From the NCBI GenBank assembly GCA_027574665.1, contig CM050666.1:4216001-4280000 (forward strand): a stretch of DNA of 64,000 nucleotides. Reading direction: 5' to 3'. Source of the DNA: Rhynochetos jubatus (lineage: Eukaryota; Chordata; Aves; Eurypygiformes; Rhynochetidae). Positions 44,166 through 57,299 of the stretch are shown piece after piece. Position 1 is the first letter of the stretch. Every line of letters begins with the position of its first letter. A program made the translations under genes and the position numbers. Below the pieces are notes generated by a model, which saw only the letters and a program-made list of their open reading frames with translations, searched no databases and was not told the DNA's origin.

Positions 44166-47100
44166 ACCTCCGCCCTGATGAGTTACCCCCATGCTGCTCC
44201 TACAGAGAAGCTGGAAATCCAGTTTAACCATCTGCTTGGGAATTCCCCTGTAGCTGGAGGGGATTGAGCATTCTCACACCCCGGCATCGAGGGTGCGGTT
44301 AAGATGAAGGACGCATGCGTGGGATTCGTGTACGCTGCCTTAGCCAGGCTGACCCCAAAACTGTCCCTTTGGAACTGGGACAACTGGTCAGGACCCAGCA
44401 TGGCACTTTGGACTGCTTACTGTTTCCAGGGGTTGGACAGTGTGTCCTTAGCATCCTGAAAACTCAGTGACTGGGTTTGGCTGTGCTGGGATGCGGCTGA
44501 AAGAAGAGTGCCTGACGTGCGGACGCTGGGAGTCTTCTCCATCTCGCTGGGCGAGGACCTGCAGAAACCTTGGTGTTATTTGCTCTGAAAGCAAATGACA
44601 GAGCCAGAATGCACTTGAGCAGGACAGACTTTATGGGGAGATTACTCTCAAAAAAGGCAAGAGCTCCCTCTGCAAGTAAGGGCCTTTCTACAAATCTGTA
44701 AGCACCCTCAAACATTTTGAAATGGCCTGCAGCGTAGCATTATTAGGATCTGGTCCTTCAGACTCATATTGGGAGTCACGTCATCTTCCACTGGCAAACA
44801 AGAAGGTGGAAAGCTCCAGCTGTTGAATGACACGTGGCAGCAGCACGCGTTCCAACATCAGGGAGAAACCTGCAGTGCACTTCTGCAGGGCTGGGGGTTT
44901 ATTTTAGCAACTATGGTTGGATTTTTTCATTCATCCTAATTTCTTAACATAAATAGTTGTTTGTGAAGTCCAATGAGGAAACGATTTGTTGATGGAGGAG
45001 CTTGTGGTTCACTGTTGAAGGTGAACTTCGGAAGCCCTGCTGCTGTGATAGGATGGGTGAGCCAGCGGTGCTCTGTAGTCACTGGCGGTACAGTCTGAGC
45101 TGAGAACATCACCTGGAGAAAGGTGACCTACTCTGCATACGGGGTGTGAAGGTGGTTTACTACTGACAAAGCCTGTAGATCACTATACAAGAGGACTCTG
45201 GGAGGCCAACAATAAGCTTATATATTGCAGTGAGGATTTTTTTTTTTAATTTACTTCTCTGAGAAAGCTACCAATGACTGCAGCACAACAGGGCTGGCTG
45301 GGTCTCAGCGGGACACCTCCGTACCCACTTGCTCTATGCTGGGTGTGAATGCTGTTCTTATGACCCAGTGGTCAATATATTGGATAAATCTGTGTCCCGC
45401 AGTCAAGCCTGGATTGAGTTAGAATTGCCAAATGACCTATTAGTGCAATGTGCTTTTTTTTTCTTGGCATGCTGGGATTTTTCTCTACCCTTAAAGTTCA
45501 TTAGTGGGTTTTTTTTCTCCAGCTCACAGATAGTTGGGAAAATGTGCTGCCTTTATTTTCTGCATGGAAGAAAATACCTTCATCTTCTGCAATTTTTTTT
45601 TAAACTTAATTAGCAAAGTGAAATTGCTTTCAGATTTTGTTTTTCAACAGTCAAAACATAAACTGTTGGTTTTGCTTTGGAGATTTTTTATGGCTGACTT
45701 TTGGGAACGAGGATAGAAGAATATTACCTGCTTTTCTGTAATGGGCAAAAACTGAAACCTTTTCATGAAAATTGACTGACTTGACGGTATTTTCTTATGA
45801 GGAGGGAGGGAGGATTAGGGTAAAGAGCAGAAAGAATAGCTCTAGTTAAAACTCATTTTGGCAAGTAAATGCATATCAGCACACTCAACAAAATTCCACC
45901 CTCCCTCCGTTCTTGCTGGGTTTATTCAGATGCCATCAACCTCCTAACTGCAGTTTCTCTTATAAATATGGTTTTCGTTTTGCTGCTGTTTAGGACCTTA
46001 GCTGTTCCTTGCTTGACAAGAGATGCTTCTGCATTTTCTTCTTAGATGTACTCGCCTTCCACAGTCAAACTTAAGCATTAACCATTATTGTCGGGTTGTT
46101 GCCTTGCAAACAAAATCCTTCTCTTCCCTGTCCCCCCTCCCCTGCTGTTGAGCTCCACAGTGGGGAGTGTGGAGGAAGGAAAATATAGAGCTCATTTATT
46201 TTTAAGTAACTGTAACTAATGGCTTGATCAGCTAACGTAGTGGAAAATATGCAAACTGCTTGGAGGAGAGTGGATGTTGAAAATGTAACTTCAACATTAT
46301 TGAGACATCTTTCAGCTCTAATGACAGACTGAATAACAAACATGTCAGAAACTTTGTTGCTTTTCTAAGCAAAACCAAATAATTGAATTTATTTTCAGTG
46401 ATGGTTTTGCCTTTCACATATTCAGTTCCCCATCCATTTTGCTGTGGCTCTTGTCAGATCTCTTTGTATAAGCAGATTTCTTTTTTCTTAAATGGTAGGG
46501 TGAGCAGGGCAACAGGACTTCTTCATACCTCCCTCTCTTCTCTGCCACACACCTTTTTTTGGCTCATCATCATAAGATGAATTCTCAAATACTCTGTTGT
46601 GGCTCCAGCAGGTGCGTATGTTGGTTCTAGTTGTCTCTGCTTTTGGAGCAGATCCTCGGTTGGCGTGCACTGGTACCCATTTATTGACTTCTCGGCAACG
46701 CTGTTCCCTTGCATCAGCTGATGATCTGGTCCCCGTAGTCTGGAGCTGTAAAATGTCTTGCCCAAACCTTCATATAAATGAGGGACTGCTCGTTCTGCCG
46801 TGGGTGGTAGCCCTGGCCTTGTCTCTGCAAGCCTCCCATGATGCCAAGAGCTGCAAATAGCACGGTAGAGTCTGTGGTGGGATCCTTTTCCACAGCTGTC
46901 AAGGGAAATGTAGGAATAAAGTCCATTTGTCTGATGGAACAGGCAGTGAGAAGGTGTATATTCTCTTTTAAGCTATCCTCCCTGCATGAGGCAGGTTAAT
47001 ACGATTTCCATCCTTCCCCAATGGAGGGGCTGAGGAGGACCTTCAGGGCACCGTGCCATGCCTGCCAGCCCCTGCAGCACTCTATTCCAAATTGCTCCTT

Positions 47101-47520
47101 GCCCTTCTCGGCACAAGGAGCTAAATCTGCATTTCTCCCTCTCTGGAAGGGAAATCGGACCACGGAGCTGGCCTGCAGCTTCCCTCCACGCTGCAGTGGG
47201 GACGCGTCAGCTCAGACACATGTTTTTTGCATGTGCGTTTCTTTTTAATTTAATGCAGAGCTGCAGCAAACCATTCCACCCACAGGTGAGATCTTTGGAA
47301 AACTAACTGCCCAAAGCTCTGAAGCTTTCAGCCTTCACGCTAACGCACGGGCCCAGCTGGCTTGAGATTAAAGAGTGCAGTCAAAAACCAAAAAGCATTT
47401 GAAATTGCACCACTGAGCTGGCAGGAAATTCCAGCTTTTTTGTAGATGTCGGAGGCGTTGGAACGGCGAGGAACCAGAAGGTAATATTCAGAGGTGAATC
47501 GCATCATCAGCGTTTCAGCG
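44166..47520. other. Repeat-poor unique sequence
   Basis: No CR1, MIR or coding domain was recognised. T-runs lie near 45239-45247 and 45594-45602. AT-rich parts (45400-46400) could include regulatory DNA. Confidence 0.5.
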
Positions 47521-47620
47521 GGGAGGATCGCCCCACCCCGAGCGCAGCCTTGGATACGGGTTGTGCATGGGGGGGGACCATCCCCAACCTGCCCAAACTT
47601 GGGGAGGGGGGAAGAGGAGG
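47521..47620. repeat. G-run cluster
   Basis: A run of eight G (47569-47576), then GGGGAGGGGGG (47601-47611), follow a C-rich block (CGCCCCACCCCG). The cluster could form quadruplexes on the plus strand, and its C-rich flank could pair with the G-runs. Confidence 0.6.
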
Positions 47621-50600
47621 GAAGAGCATCTTGGCTTGCAGCCTGGCTCATGCTTCAGCTATCTTTATCTGCAGAAGAGGCCTCTTACACTTGGTGTGAA
47701 TCCCAGCGCGGTGCTCGGCACTTGCTTTGCAGACAGAGCTCCAGCGAGCCCCAGGCGTGCCAGAGATCTCCAGGGCAGATTGGACATTTTTGTTGTACCC
47801 AAGATAAACGCTCCCTTTGCTTCTTGGACTGGATTGCTCATAGTCTTGGAAGATAACTCTCAGATTAGCGGGCTTTTTAACTGCTCTGAAAGGAGTCACT
47901 GTTTTGTGTGGATTGATCATAGAGATTTGCCTGGAAGGAACAAGAAGGATAGGAGGCCTAGAGGGCTAGATGGTTTTCTGGACCTTTATCCTTTACTAGT
48001 GCAGGCGTGTGTGAGCCTGAAATGAGACCGTTGGTGAACATCGATTCTGAAATCGTAGTGAAAATCAGTGTGACCACTCATTCCCTTGCTCTCCTAAATG
48101 GGCTGCCAAAGATTATCACTCCAGCAACAATGCTTAGAGGCATCTGAAGAACTTGAGGCCTCCTGCGAAGCCATTGGCACCAATGGGAGACTTCTGCTTC
48201 CTCTTCTCTCGTCCCCTTTCCTCCCCCCACCACTGAGAGCAGCAGATCTCGGATCAAGCCCTGCCAGCACGAGCGGTGGAGAACAGAATCTGCATTGACG
48301 ACAGATGGAACGAATGTTATGGATGCATCCCAGGCCCTGAGCTGTTGCGCCACATAAATCAGTAGCAAAACTTTGCCAACTCAGAATGCTTTGCAGGACT
48401 AGACTTTCAGCCAGCTTAATGTCTGGCTTTGCAACCCCAAAATTGTATGGTCAAAAAAAAAAAAAAGAAGATAGTGAATGTGCATGCCCTCACTTGAACT
48501 TCCAGCCAGTGGAGCTGGTTTCGGTCCAGCTCATGGGGATGAATGTGTCTGCGTGATGAGTCACTTCTAAAGGATAATTTATTGTTCAAAATCCTTGTAC
48601 TGTACCAACGGGTCACAGAGGCTGTAGATGAAGTGTGAGGTTCCAGGCTGCAGATGCTGTGGGAGCTGCACGGGTGGCTGGATGCATGCGATGTAGCCAA
48701 CCCCTGCCGGTCAAGCACGATTAGATACCAAATAATCAGGGGTCCAAAAATACTTCATCTTGCTCTCTTTTGCTTGTGTGCCGGTCGCTGGACCGCTCCT
48801 TTGCGGAGAAAAGCTTAAACCAGATAAACATCGCGTGTGAAAACTCGCTCCCGTCATGAAAGCTGCTTCCCATACACTGCATAAATCCTGAGCACTTGGG
48901 ATTTAAGACAAAAAAAGGCAAATAAAAAGATTTGTTGTTAAAATTATGACTTGGCAGCCCCATATATGTGCGTGGGGGGAGGGAAGTGCCTGCAACCTTT
49001 TTAAAGGCATACTTGGCCTTTGGAAAATGAACTTCCATTAAAGTAGAAAGGCTTCACCCTTCTTGGTGGGTTTTTGGCGGCGTGGGGGGTAGAGGAAAGG
49101 CTAAACCGATCCCCTCAGCTTTCTCACTCCATTTCAGCAATGATAAAATGAAACATTTTTAATGCAGCATATCTCCAACAGCTGTGGTAGCCTCGTGTTT
49201 ACAGAAGACATCCTGTTGTTCAAGGGAGACACTTCTGCCTTGCTGAAATGATTACAGGGGTTTCCCCCCAACTGCCATTACACAATTTCCACTTGGAGAG
49301 GCCATTGCAACAGTGACTGCAAAATTTGGGGTTTCTAACAGTGGGTTCTCAATCGAAAAGCAGATCCAGTTTGTGGAAAAACTGCCCCAGCACTGGCACA
49401 GGGCTGGACGTTGCTCGGAAGTCAGGGGGGATGTGGAAAACCCTGATGGTTGCAGAAGCTTTTGCTGCAGTGCTCAGGCCAGCATGTGAGCCAGGTCCTT
49501 CTGCTGTGAGCACCCCAGCCCTCGCGCCTGCTGCAAAGCGGGATGAATCATAAGGAAATGCCACCCCGGGGAACAAATTGGTCATTGTTTGAAATTGCTG
49601 ATGGCTCTTGGACAAGCAATGGGATAACTATGCAAGCGGCTGCAGGGAGGGAGCCAGCGTCCAGCTCGCTGCATGCACGGCAGTGCTGCGCGAACACGCC
49701 AGCGAGGCCGGGCATGCTTTGCTGCCTTACCAAGAGGAGAGCTATTTGCCTATGTTTTTGGTTCCTTGATCTTTCTAAATAAACAGTTTCTTTGTACTGA
49801 GAAAGCAATAAAATTAAAAAAAAAATTTGCAGCCGTTGCTGTGCAGCAAAGATTTTCGAGGAAGCAGGGGCACAGTGGGGGCTTCTACCTGCTGGCAGCA
49901 CCTCTGGGGCTCTGCAAGGGCTGTAGGAGCATTCCTGCTCTGAGAAGAGAGATGGAAATAATAGCTCCGAGCCTTAAATAGCTTTTTCAGCTTTGGATCT
50001 CCAAGTCTGCTGCAGGTTAGGATTTTCCCCAGCCTTGTGGGGCTTTATGGCTTTGTTTAGCTGTTGCTTTGTCTCTGGAAAGATTCAGGGAGTCTCAGTA
50101 GGATGCTCAGGGTTATCAGGCAAATTAGCAGCAGAGCCGCCATTCGTATTTCTCGGCCCGGCTACCACGTGCCGTGGAGTAGCTGAAGAAGGGTGTGAAT
50201 CTTGGTGTTTTGATACTCCTTTTGCTTGGCAAGGGGTTGCTGTCAGGTTCAAGATCCAAGGGTGAAGCCTGGTTTCCCTCTTTGTGATCTTCAGTTGGAA
50301 ATCAGGTGAAGAACCCAGGTCTTTCTACAGTGAGACACCAAATGGGAAACCCTACAAACACCCCCGGCTGTTTGCTGCGTGTTCCTGCTCGTGAGATTAC
50401 AGGACCTGTGATCTCAGAGGCCTGTGACATCACTAAGGAGCAATCTGCACTGATGCTCGCTTGCATTCAACTGGGTTTGGTGGAACAATGGGCGAGATGA
50501 GTCCCACTTGCTGTTGGGTATCTTGCACCTCCAGCCGCCGGTTTAAGGGGAAATGTGTCGCCGTCCTCCTGTTTCCCTGCAAAAGGCAGGGGCAGATGGA

Positions 50601-50650
50601 AGAGACAGAGAGAACCTGTAAGATCTCTATCAGGGGGCTTGCTTTCAAGT
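47621..50650. other. Repeat-poor unique sequence
   Basis: No gene or repeat recognised apart from a 14-base A-run (48453-48466). From 48780 to 49330 the sequence is motif-rich and transposon-free and may be another conserved element. From 49480 to 49740 it is GC-rich with scattered CpGs. Confidence 0.5.
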
Positions 50651-50659
50651 GATAGCCAT

Positions 50660-51260
50660 GTCTTTAATCCCGTGAAATCTTTCTGTTTCTATTGATGCTC
50701 TACCATAAAAACAAAAGTAAAGAGAGAGAAGAATTAAGAACAGGGAGACTTGGTTTTAAAAGGCTTATAAAAATACATATAAAGTGAGAGACAAAGAGAA
50801 CAAAGGGGTAATGGAAGCCGACAGACAGTTCTCATACCATTAAAAACTGCATCTCCAAAAAAAACCTCTAAAAAAAAAAAGTTAATCGTTATTTGGGGGG
50901 AGGGGGGGAAGTGTTTTTATTGTGAACATGTGCAAATGGAGGCTTCAGCCATATAAAACCCATGCCCACAATAAGTATATTTGTGTAGCAATTAATGTGA
51001 GATCACAGGCTCGGCTTTTGCCAAATAGTCGTGTCAGCATGGGGTATATTATGTGTGTCAAGAATCCAGTTTCCAAATGTGGAAGACATCGGGCTAGTCG
51101 TAATTAAATGTTTTGTCATCGCAGGGCAAAGCCGCGTGCGCTTCAGCTGAGCCGAGAGCTGCACCCCAAACGCCATCTCCGAGACTTTGCTTTTTTGGCA
51201 GCTCTTTAAGGAAACTTTATGCAGAAGGAATTTCAAGACACTTGTAATTAGATCTCAACC
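50660..51260. promoter_or_regulatory. Candidate enhancer-like conserved element
   Basis: This AT-rich, transposon-free stretch has homeodomain-type sites CAATTAATG (50989-50997), TAATTAAA (51101-51108) and TAATTA (51245-51250), and a G-run GGGGGGAGGGGGGG (50895-50908). The retained complexity and closely packed motif words look like a vertebrate conserved non-coding element. No conservation data could be consulted. Confidence 0.3.
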
Positions 51261-52189
51261 CCCCCCTCTTTTCTTCCCCCCAACCCCCCACAAGGAAATG
51301 CAGAGGACAATTTTTATTTTCTCTCTCAAGGAAAGGAAACCTAGTTTAAATCTCTCTCTGTTGTAGGGGGCTTATCTCCCTGGTTTGCTGCACGGATACA
51401 TCATTTCTATTAGGTTTCTGTTAGGGTTTCTAGTAACACTTCTGTGAATCCAATACTTTCTGGGAAGTTTATTACAGCAGCTGCTAAAGGCAAAGCAGAG
51501 GCGTCCAAATAGTGCAGGAACACACATTTACCACACTTACAACTCCAACAGATTTAGTTACAAGAACTGCTGCAATTTTTCCCCTTTTTCCCTTCTTTTC
51601 TTTTGTTTTTTTTCCTTTCCTATTCCTTGCGGTCTTATTAAGACTCAGCAAAGGCTGTGGTCCCTGGTACTGTGTCTCTGAATTAATTTTAAATAAAGCG
51701 GAGGCTGGAGTCAAGTGTGGGAAGGTTTTTGGCATGGATGGACTTGGCTGAAGTTTGCAGAAAAGACACATTTAAGGAAGGGGGGGGAGAGGAGTACATG
51801 TGTGTCTATAGGGGGGTAATATCTTTTATATACTCTCTCCACACAAAAAGCTATCTGCAGACGTATCGGGCTTTCATCACCCCCATCTGATCCGAGGGTG
51901 TTCAAAAAGTGAAACACGTCATAAATCTGGAAGGCTGGCTGGAACTTGGAAAGATTTTAAAGGCGATGGGGGGTGGGAGCATCCCAGCAGGGACGTGCTG
52001 GTCAGCGCAGCCTGCGGTGTGGGGACCACCTTTCCACAGCTCTGGGCATCTTGGTAGGGTTTTTACCTTCATGTTGAGTGGTTATCTCAATTACTCCCCC
52101 CCACCCGCTTTCCAGGGAGATGGAAACAGATGTGCCCTACCGTAGAAACACTGACCAGCTGAGAAAGAAGCTTAGAGAGTTTATAGTGA
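51261..52189. other. Repeat-poor unique sequence
   Basis: Pyrimidine-rich runs lie near 51576-51625 and G-runs at 51779-51788 and 51810-51816. No gene or transposon was recognised. Confidence 0.5.
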
Positions 52190-52640
52190 GGGGTTTTTTA
52201 ATTCCTCGATGGTTTTCTTGGCGGTGACGTAAATATCGTTTGATAATGAAGAACGCACAAGTCCATCTTTATTTCACCTTCCCCAGTGCTGCTTCTTCAA
52301 GTGGTTTTTCCAGGTGATAAGAATTGGGAGAATGGGGTAAAAGATAAGTAGCAGAGGTTGTGGTGTTGCTTCCCCACCATCAGTGCCTTTTTCTGTGTTC
52401 TTTTCAAGCGTAATAGGAATGTGTGCCAGTGATGGGGACATATTTTATTTTATTTTAAATGAGCAAAATAGCCACATTTCCATTTTTGCCTTTTGTTGGC
52501 TGTAACGACTCTTCGGGAAGGACCGCAAATAAAAATTACCAGCCATATTAACTTTGGGAGGCCTTGTTTCTTAAAGACACCTGCTAATTTATTACGGCCA
52601 ATACCTTAGCAAGACACTAAATGAGAGGGTTTCTCACCTC
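52190..52640. promoter_or_regulatory. Candidate conserved non-coding element
   Basis: The segment contains a CRE-like TGACGTAA (52225-52232), ATTTTATTTTATTTTA (52443-52458), and several CAAATAAA/CTAATTTATTA words in an otherwise unique, transposon-free context. The regulatory role is inferred from texture only. Confidence 0.22.
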
Positions 52641-55600
52641 TTAAGCAGTATTTTATAAGAGCTGAGTAGGGTGCGCTTACATGGCGAGCCAAGCTCACAG
52701 ATGGTTTGGTCTGTATGTTTGTCTTGTAGGTGTTGCAGCAGGATGTAAATTTTTTTTATTGTTATTATTTAAAAAAAAAAAAACTCCTCTCTGCAAATGA
52801 TTCATCAAACACCTCGTCCTCATTGCATGTAATGTCTTGTTGATCCTGGAAGCGGGATCATTGCCGAGCACTTGTACAGTGGGGAAGGCGTTGGGTTCGA
52901 TGGGAGCTGGGGCGCTTGTGAGAGGAGCCTTTGCTCAGTCTGTGCTTGCCTCCCATGGCTGCATCACCAAGAAGCTGTCTGGAATGGTAGAGGCCAAGAG
53001 GGGTTGGTTTCAACTTGTTTCGAAGAGGTAAAACCCTCGTTTCCTCTAAATCTCGCCAATGATGCCTGGTTTTTCCACCTTCTCTGCAAAAGCAGCGCAA
53101 ACTTTGTCCCTGCTTGGAAAGTCCACTGAAAGAGAAGAAACCAGAATAAACTAGGCAATTCTTGTTCTAAGACGGAGGCAAATGTTTTGGAATAAGCAAT
53201 GGGGCCACCTAATCCTATGAGAGCTTCTTCTGGAAGGCAAAATCTCAATAATTTTGCCAAAATCTCAAATATTAACAATGAAGCTGGAGGGAGGAGGTGG
53301 GAGAGAGCAGAAGCAGTGATTTTCATTCTTGCATTGTGCAGAGAGAGTAGGGGTGCCCTTCCCATCCCCACTGGAGGGGCTTGCAAGTTCTTTGTGCACT
53401 TGTCGCATCTTCCACCATATGTTTGAAATCGTTTCTCTGCATCAAAGGGCTGGGTGTGGTGATGGTGCTGTAGGTGTGCAGCATCCAAAAAAGCCAACCT
53501 CTGGGGTGGGGGATACCCATCATGGCTCTGGGATTTGCCTGGGGTTAAGATGGTGCTGAGTATCTGTGCAAGAGGCTTTCGTGTTCCTGCTCCTCCACAG
53601 ACACTGACCCCACAGATTCACAGTCCTCGTTGACACCAAACGAGCTTTTGGAGCCGGAGTCACCTCCAGCGTGTCACCTGGAGCCATCATGCGGCACCCA
53701 GGGCTGCGCTTGGACACTGAGATGGGGTAATTGCATCCTGGCAGCCAAAGCGGTGGCATCCATGGACTCACATGGTCTGCACCCTCTGGGGCAGGAAAAT
53801 CCCCCCACCCTGAGAAGGGTTTCTCCAGACTGATAGAGTGACTCCATCATGGGGAGAGATCATCTGGGTCTCTTTTCCAAAGACAGATGAAGTCCAAGCC
53901 ACACCGAGAGGTGGGTGCTGGCTTTTGCAATCAGGGAGGTCATCATGGTGGTTTGCTCTGCCCTTCACAGAAGTAACGCTGCTCTTTTCCCTTGTGTTGG
54001 TAGCGCTGCCAGGCAGGGGCTGCTTTCTGCACCCACAAAAATCTCTCTGCCTGGAGCAGCCCAGCAAGAAACATCACCTTTACTTTCATTCCCTACCAAG
54101 ACAAAGCTTCCACTGTCTTTTGGTAGCCGGGCTGCATCCTTGGCTCTGGAATCTTGGCCCTGTGAATTATGGCTCAACACCACCTGGGCAGACCTTTCTG
54201 CCAGCAACCCCGACCGGCGCTTCCTGCAAGCAAGAGGATTTTCCCCCTGCCCTTCCCCTTGCTCGTGGTTACCCTCTGCCCACAGAAGCCCTGGCTTTCC
54301 CCTTCCAGGCTGAACTCTTGAACCTTCCTCTTCCAGCCATGTCCATGTCGTTATTTTTGACACTCTTTCCCGACTTGTTGCACAGCTGAAAAAGAGATAG
54401 CCGGCTCCGTGCTCACCTGGCAATGGCTCTAGCAGAGCTGGCTTTTCCCCGGCACGCGCTGCTCCCTGCCAGCCACTGGCACCCATTCAGGGAAGCTCAG
54501 GGTGGCGTGAGCCTTGTGACAGTGTGATGGACAAGTGCCATCGGTGGGAAAAGCAGCCTGCCATCTGGTCTTGCTACTTGAATGGCTTGGTGAGTGTATT
54601 TTTCTTGATCCAGATCCTGCATTAATTGTTTCCCAGAATATTTTGCTACACGAATGTCACGCTTCCGTCTGCTTGGCTTGCCCTGAGTTGAGCAGAGGTA
54701 TTTATGAGTGGTTTTTTGTGCATATTTTTCACCTTTTTGAAATGCTTGGCGCTGTTCTGGATACTGGAACAAATCCTTCCTGTTGAAAACACAGACCTAA
54801 GTTAGTCTGGTCAGGGATTGGAGGGAAAAGCTGTGGTTTTCCTACTCAGCTCCAGCTTAGCAACGCTAAGAACTACGTAGAGCCTTGTACTCCCGCAGAG
54901 GTGGAGGTGGCCAATGCAGAGGTCCGGTCCCCTTGCCCAGGGCTGTGTAATTCAGGAGTAACCACGTGAAGTCAGAAAAAGCCACATCCCTCCAGAAGGC
55001 AGCAACAGGGAAACCTGGCCTCCCCTGTCTGACTGCAGTCAGGTGCTGGGGCTGGGTGGGAGTGCTGGGCTCTTCCTCCCCCGAGCACATGCAATCTTCC
55101 TCTGCTTTTCCCCATGCACAAGACTTATGAAGTTTTAATTCTTCTATGATGTTCTCTGAACAAGCTTTGGACACACAATCAAGTTACCAGGGCTCAGCTG
55201 CTGTGCATTAACCAGCCATGGGGGTATTCCCAGTCTGCAACAAATACAAGGTAAAACCTGTTAGTTGAAACATCTTTCAGAGAGGTTTAAGCAAGCTGTC
55301 ATTTGCCCCATGTACACATACATGCAATTAGTGAGGCTCACCAACAGCTCAGTTTGAGCCCCTGGATGTGTTAATGAACCCCTGAGCTATGTGAACTCTG
55401 ATGCTGCTGCTTGTTTTTGTTTGGTCCAGGAGGCTTTCAGAGAAGCATCCCAAATATATTTGAATCCACGCAGACATGTGCTACCCTTAAACCTGAAGAA
55501 AGAGCCTCAGTTAAGGAGTTTGCTTAGCTCAATCAAGTAGATTTCAAAGCCTGTCGCTGGTGAGACTTTCTGGCATGGGCTGATCCTGAGCCCAGTCTAA

Positions 55601-57299
55601 AGGGGAGCGATGGCACAGATTCTGTACTAGCACAGTTCAACCCGTTTAAAACCATGTCTTAAATGAGCCCAGGTAGTCCTGAGCAGAAAAATCCCTGTGC
55701 ATCCTGTTTCCTAAAGTAAGCAGTGAGGGTAGGAGGGAGAAGGGTGTTAATTTTATTGGATTTGTACCCCTTGTCCACATGCTGGTGTCCCTCTCGGGTC
55801 TGGCTGGGAGGAGCACAGCTGATGGCTGTAATCAGAGCCACAGTGCGTGGACCAGACCGGCGTGTCCATGCCAGCTTGCCTCTGCTGGTGTCATCCCCAC
55901 GCCACAGCCTGGCATTCAGCACCGCAATGTCTTCGCTATTGCTGGGTCAGGAGTAGCTGGATGAAAGCTAGCTCTGATATATCCATGGGAGAGGGGGAGA
56001 AAAAGAGCCAAAGCAGAAAATTTGGTGTAAGGGATTGCGGATGTGGCGCGTGGCTGATGGTGAGGGAGCAGGCAGTGTCCCCTTGCTGTGGCCTGGATGA
56101 AGGTGTTCCCACGGTTGTCTTCAATTGTGAGTCTCTGCAGAGAAACTGCTGGCGAGGGTTAGCCAGAGCCAGCGCTGGCGGCAACCTTTGCTGGGGGCCA
56201 GTCAGCTGGGACATGTGCTGGCCCCTCAATCTGCCCGGGCGCTCTGGCTCTGCCCAGTGTGGTGCAGTGGGATGTGCTGGGGGAGATGCTGGCAGCCATC
56301 CTTTTCAACACCCCATTATCACCTTCAATTGGGGTCGCTGGGCTGTTGCAGTGCCTTTTGGGTGAGATGCAAGACCAAGGCTGTGAGCGTTCCCGATCAG
56401 GAAGGATTCCATGGCACCCGTCCCAACGGAGCAATATCAGCCCTTGCAGCTTGGCCAAACTCCAGTCGCAATAGCGTGACACATGAACTGTTTAACCCTT
56501 CCTGCCATCCTCACCCCCTTAGTCCGTTTCCACCAGCCACGTGAGCGGCAGCAGCCCTTTGCAGCAGTATTTGTTCGTCTGCATGTCGTGGTACTGGCAG
56601 GCGACTGCAATAAATAGATGAGCAGCAGCTTTGCTTGCGTGTGGGGGTGCAGCTGGATGGCCCAGCTGAACGTGTAGATGTCTTACAGCCATTCCACCCA
56701 GGCCAGCAGATTCATGACCCCTGGAGGGTGTGGGTTTCAGACCCAAGCAAGATCTTCTCTCAGCTCCTGTGGGAATTAAGAGGTTGATGGTGGGGGTGAG
56801 ACTGTAAATCCCATTGGGAAGATAAAAGGAGCCCATGGTTTCCCCAGGAGAGGTGGTTTTTTTGCACCTTGAAGCAGAAGGATGTTATGTTAGAGGTGGG
56901 AACGTAGCATAGAAGACTGGGTGTAGGTGCAAACTTTAAGGATGAAAAATGAGTTGAGAAGTAGGAAGAACAGTTCCCGAGACCTATGAGGTGTTTGTAA
57001 TTTAACAGCTCCTCTCCAGCGGAAGGTTTCCAAGTTGCCCGTCAATCACAGCCCCAAACTGCCCGTATTCCCGACACATCAAGGGCCTGACTCTGCCCGG
57101 GTGGTGGGACAACTGCGTTCAAGCCCTGTTGCAACTCTTCAGCTAAACAGGAGCTTAACTGTGTCCTACCGCGGGCCAAGAGCTTTAGCTCTGGCATAGC
57201 GAAACATGATTTGAAGATGATTAAGCATCTGCCTACGCTGTCTATTATTGGAACTGCATTGTAGCTGAGGCTGGGGAACCATTTTCTGAGCAGCCTTCC
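52641..57299. other. Repeat-poor unique sequence
   Basis: A 13-base A-run lies at 52771-52783. Open frames of 132-183 codons at 53838-54389, 53965-54486 and 55847-56365 overlap on both strands and show no domain; GC-rich composition explains them. No interspersed repeat was recognised. Confidence 0.5.

Noticed and set aside
53838-54486. Open frames of 132-183 codons on both strands
   Set aside because: GC-rich, mutually overlapping, no domain or splice sites; judged chance.
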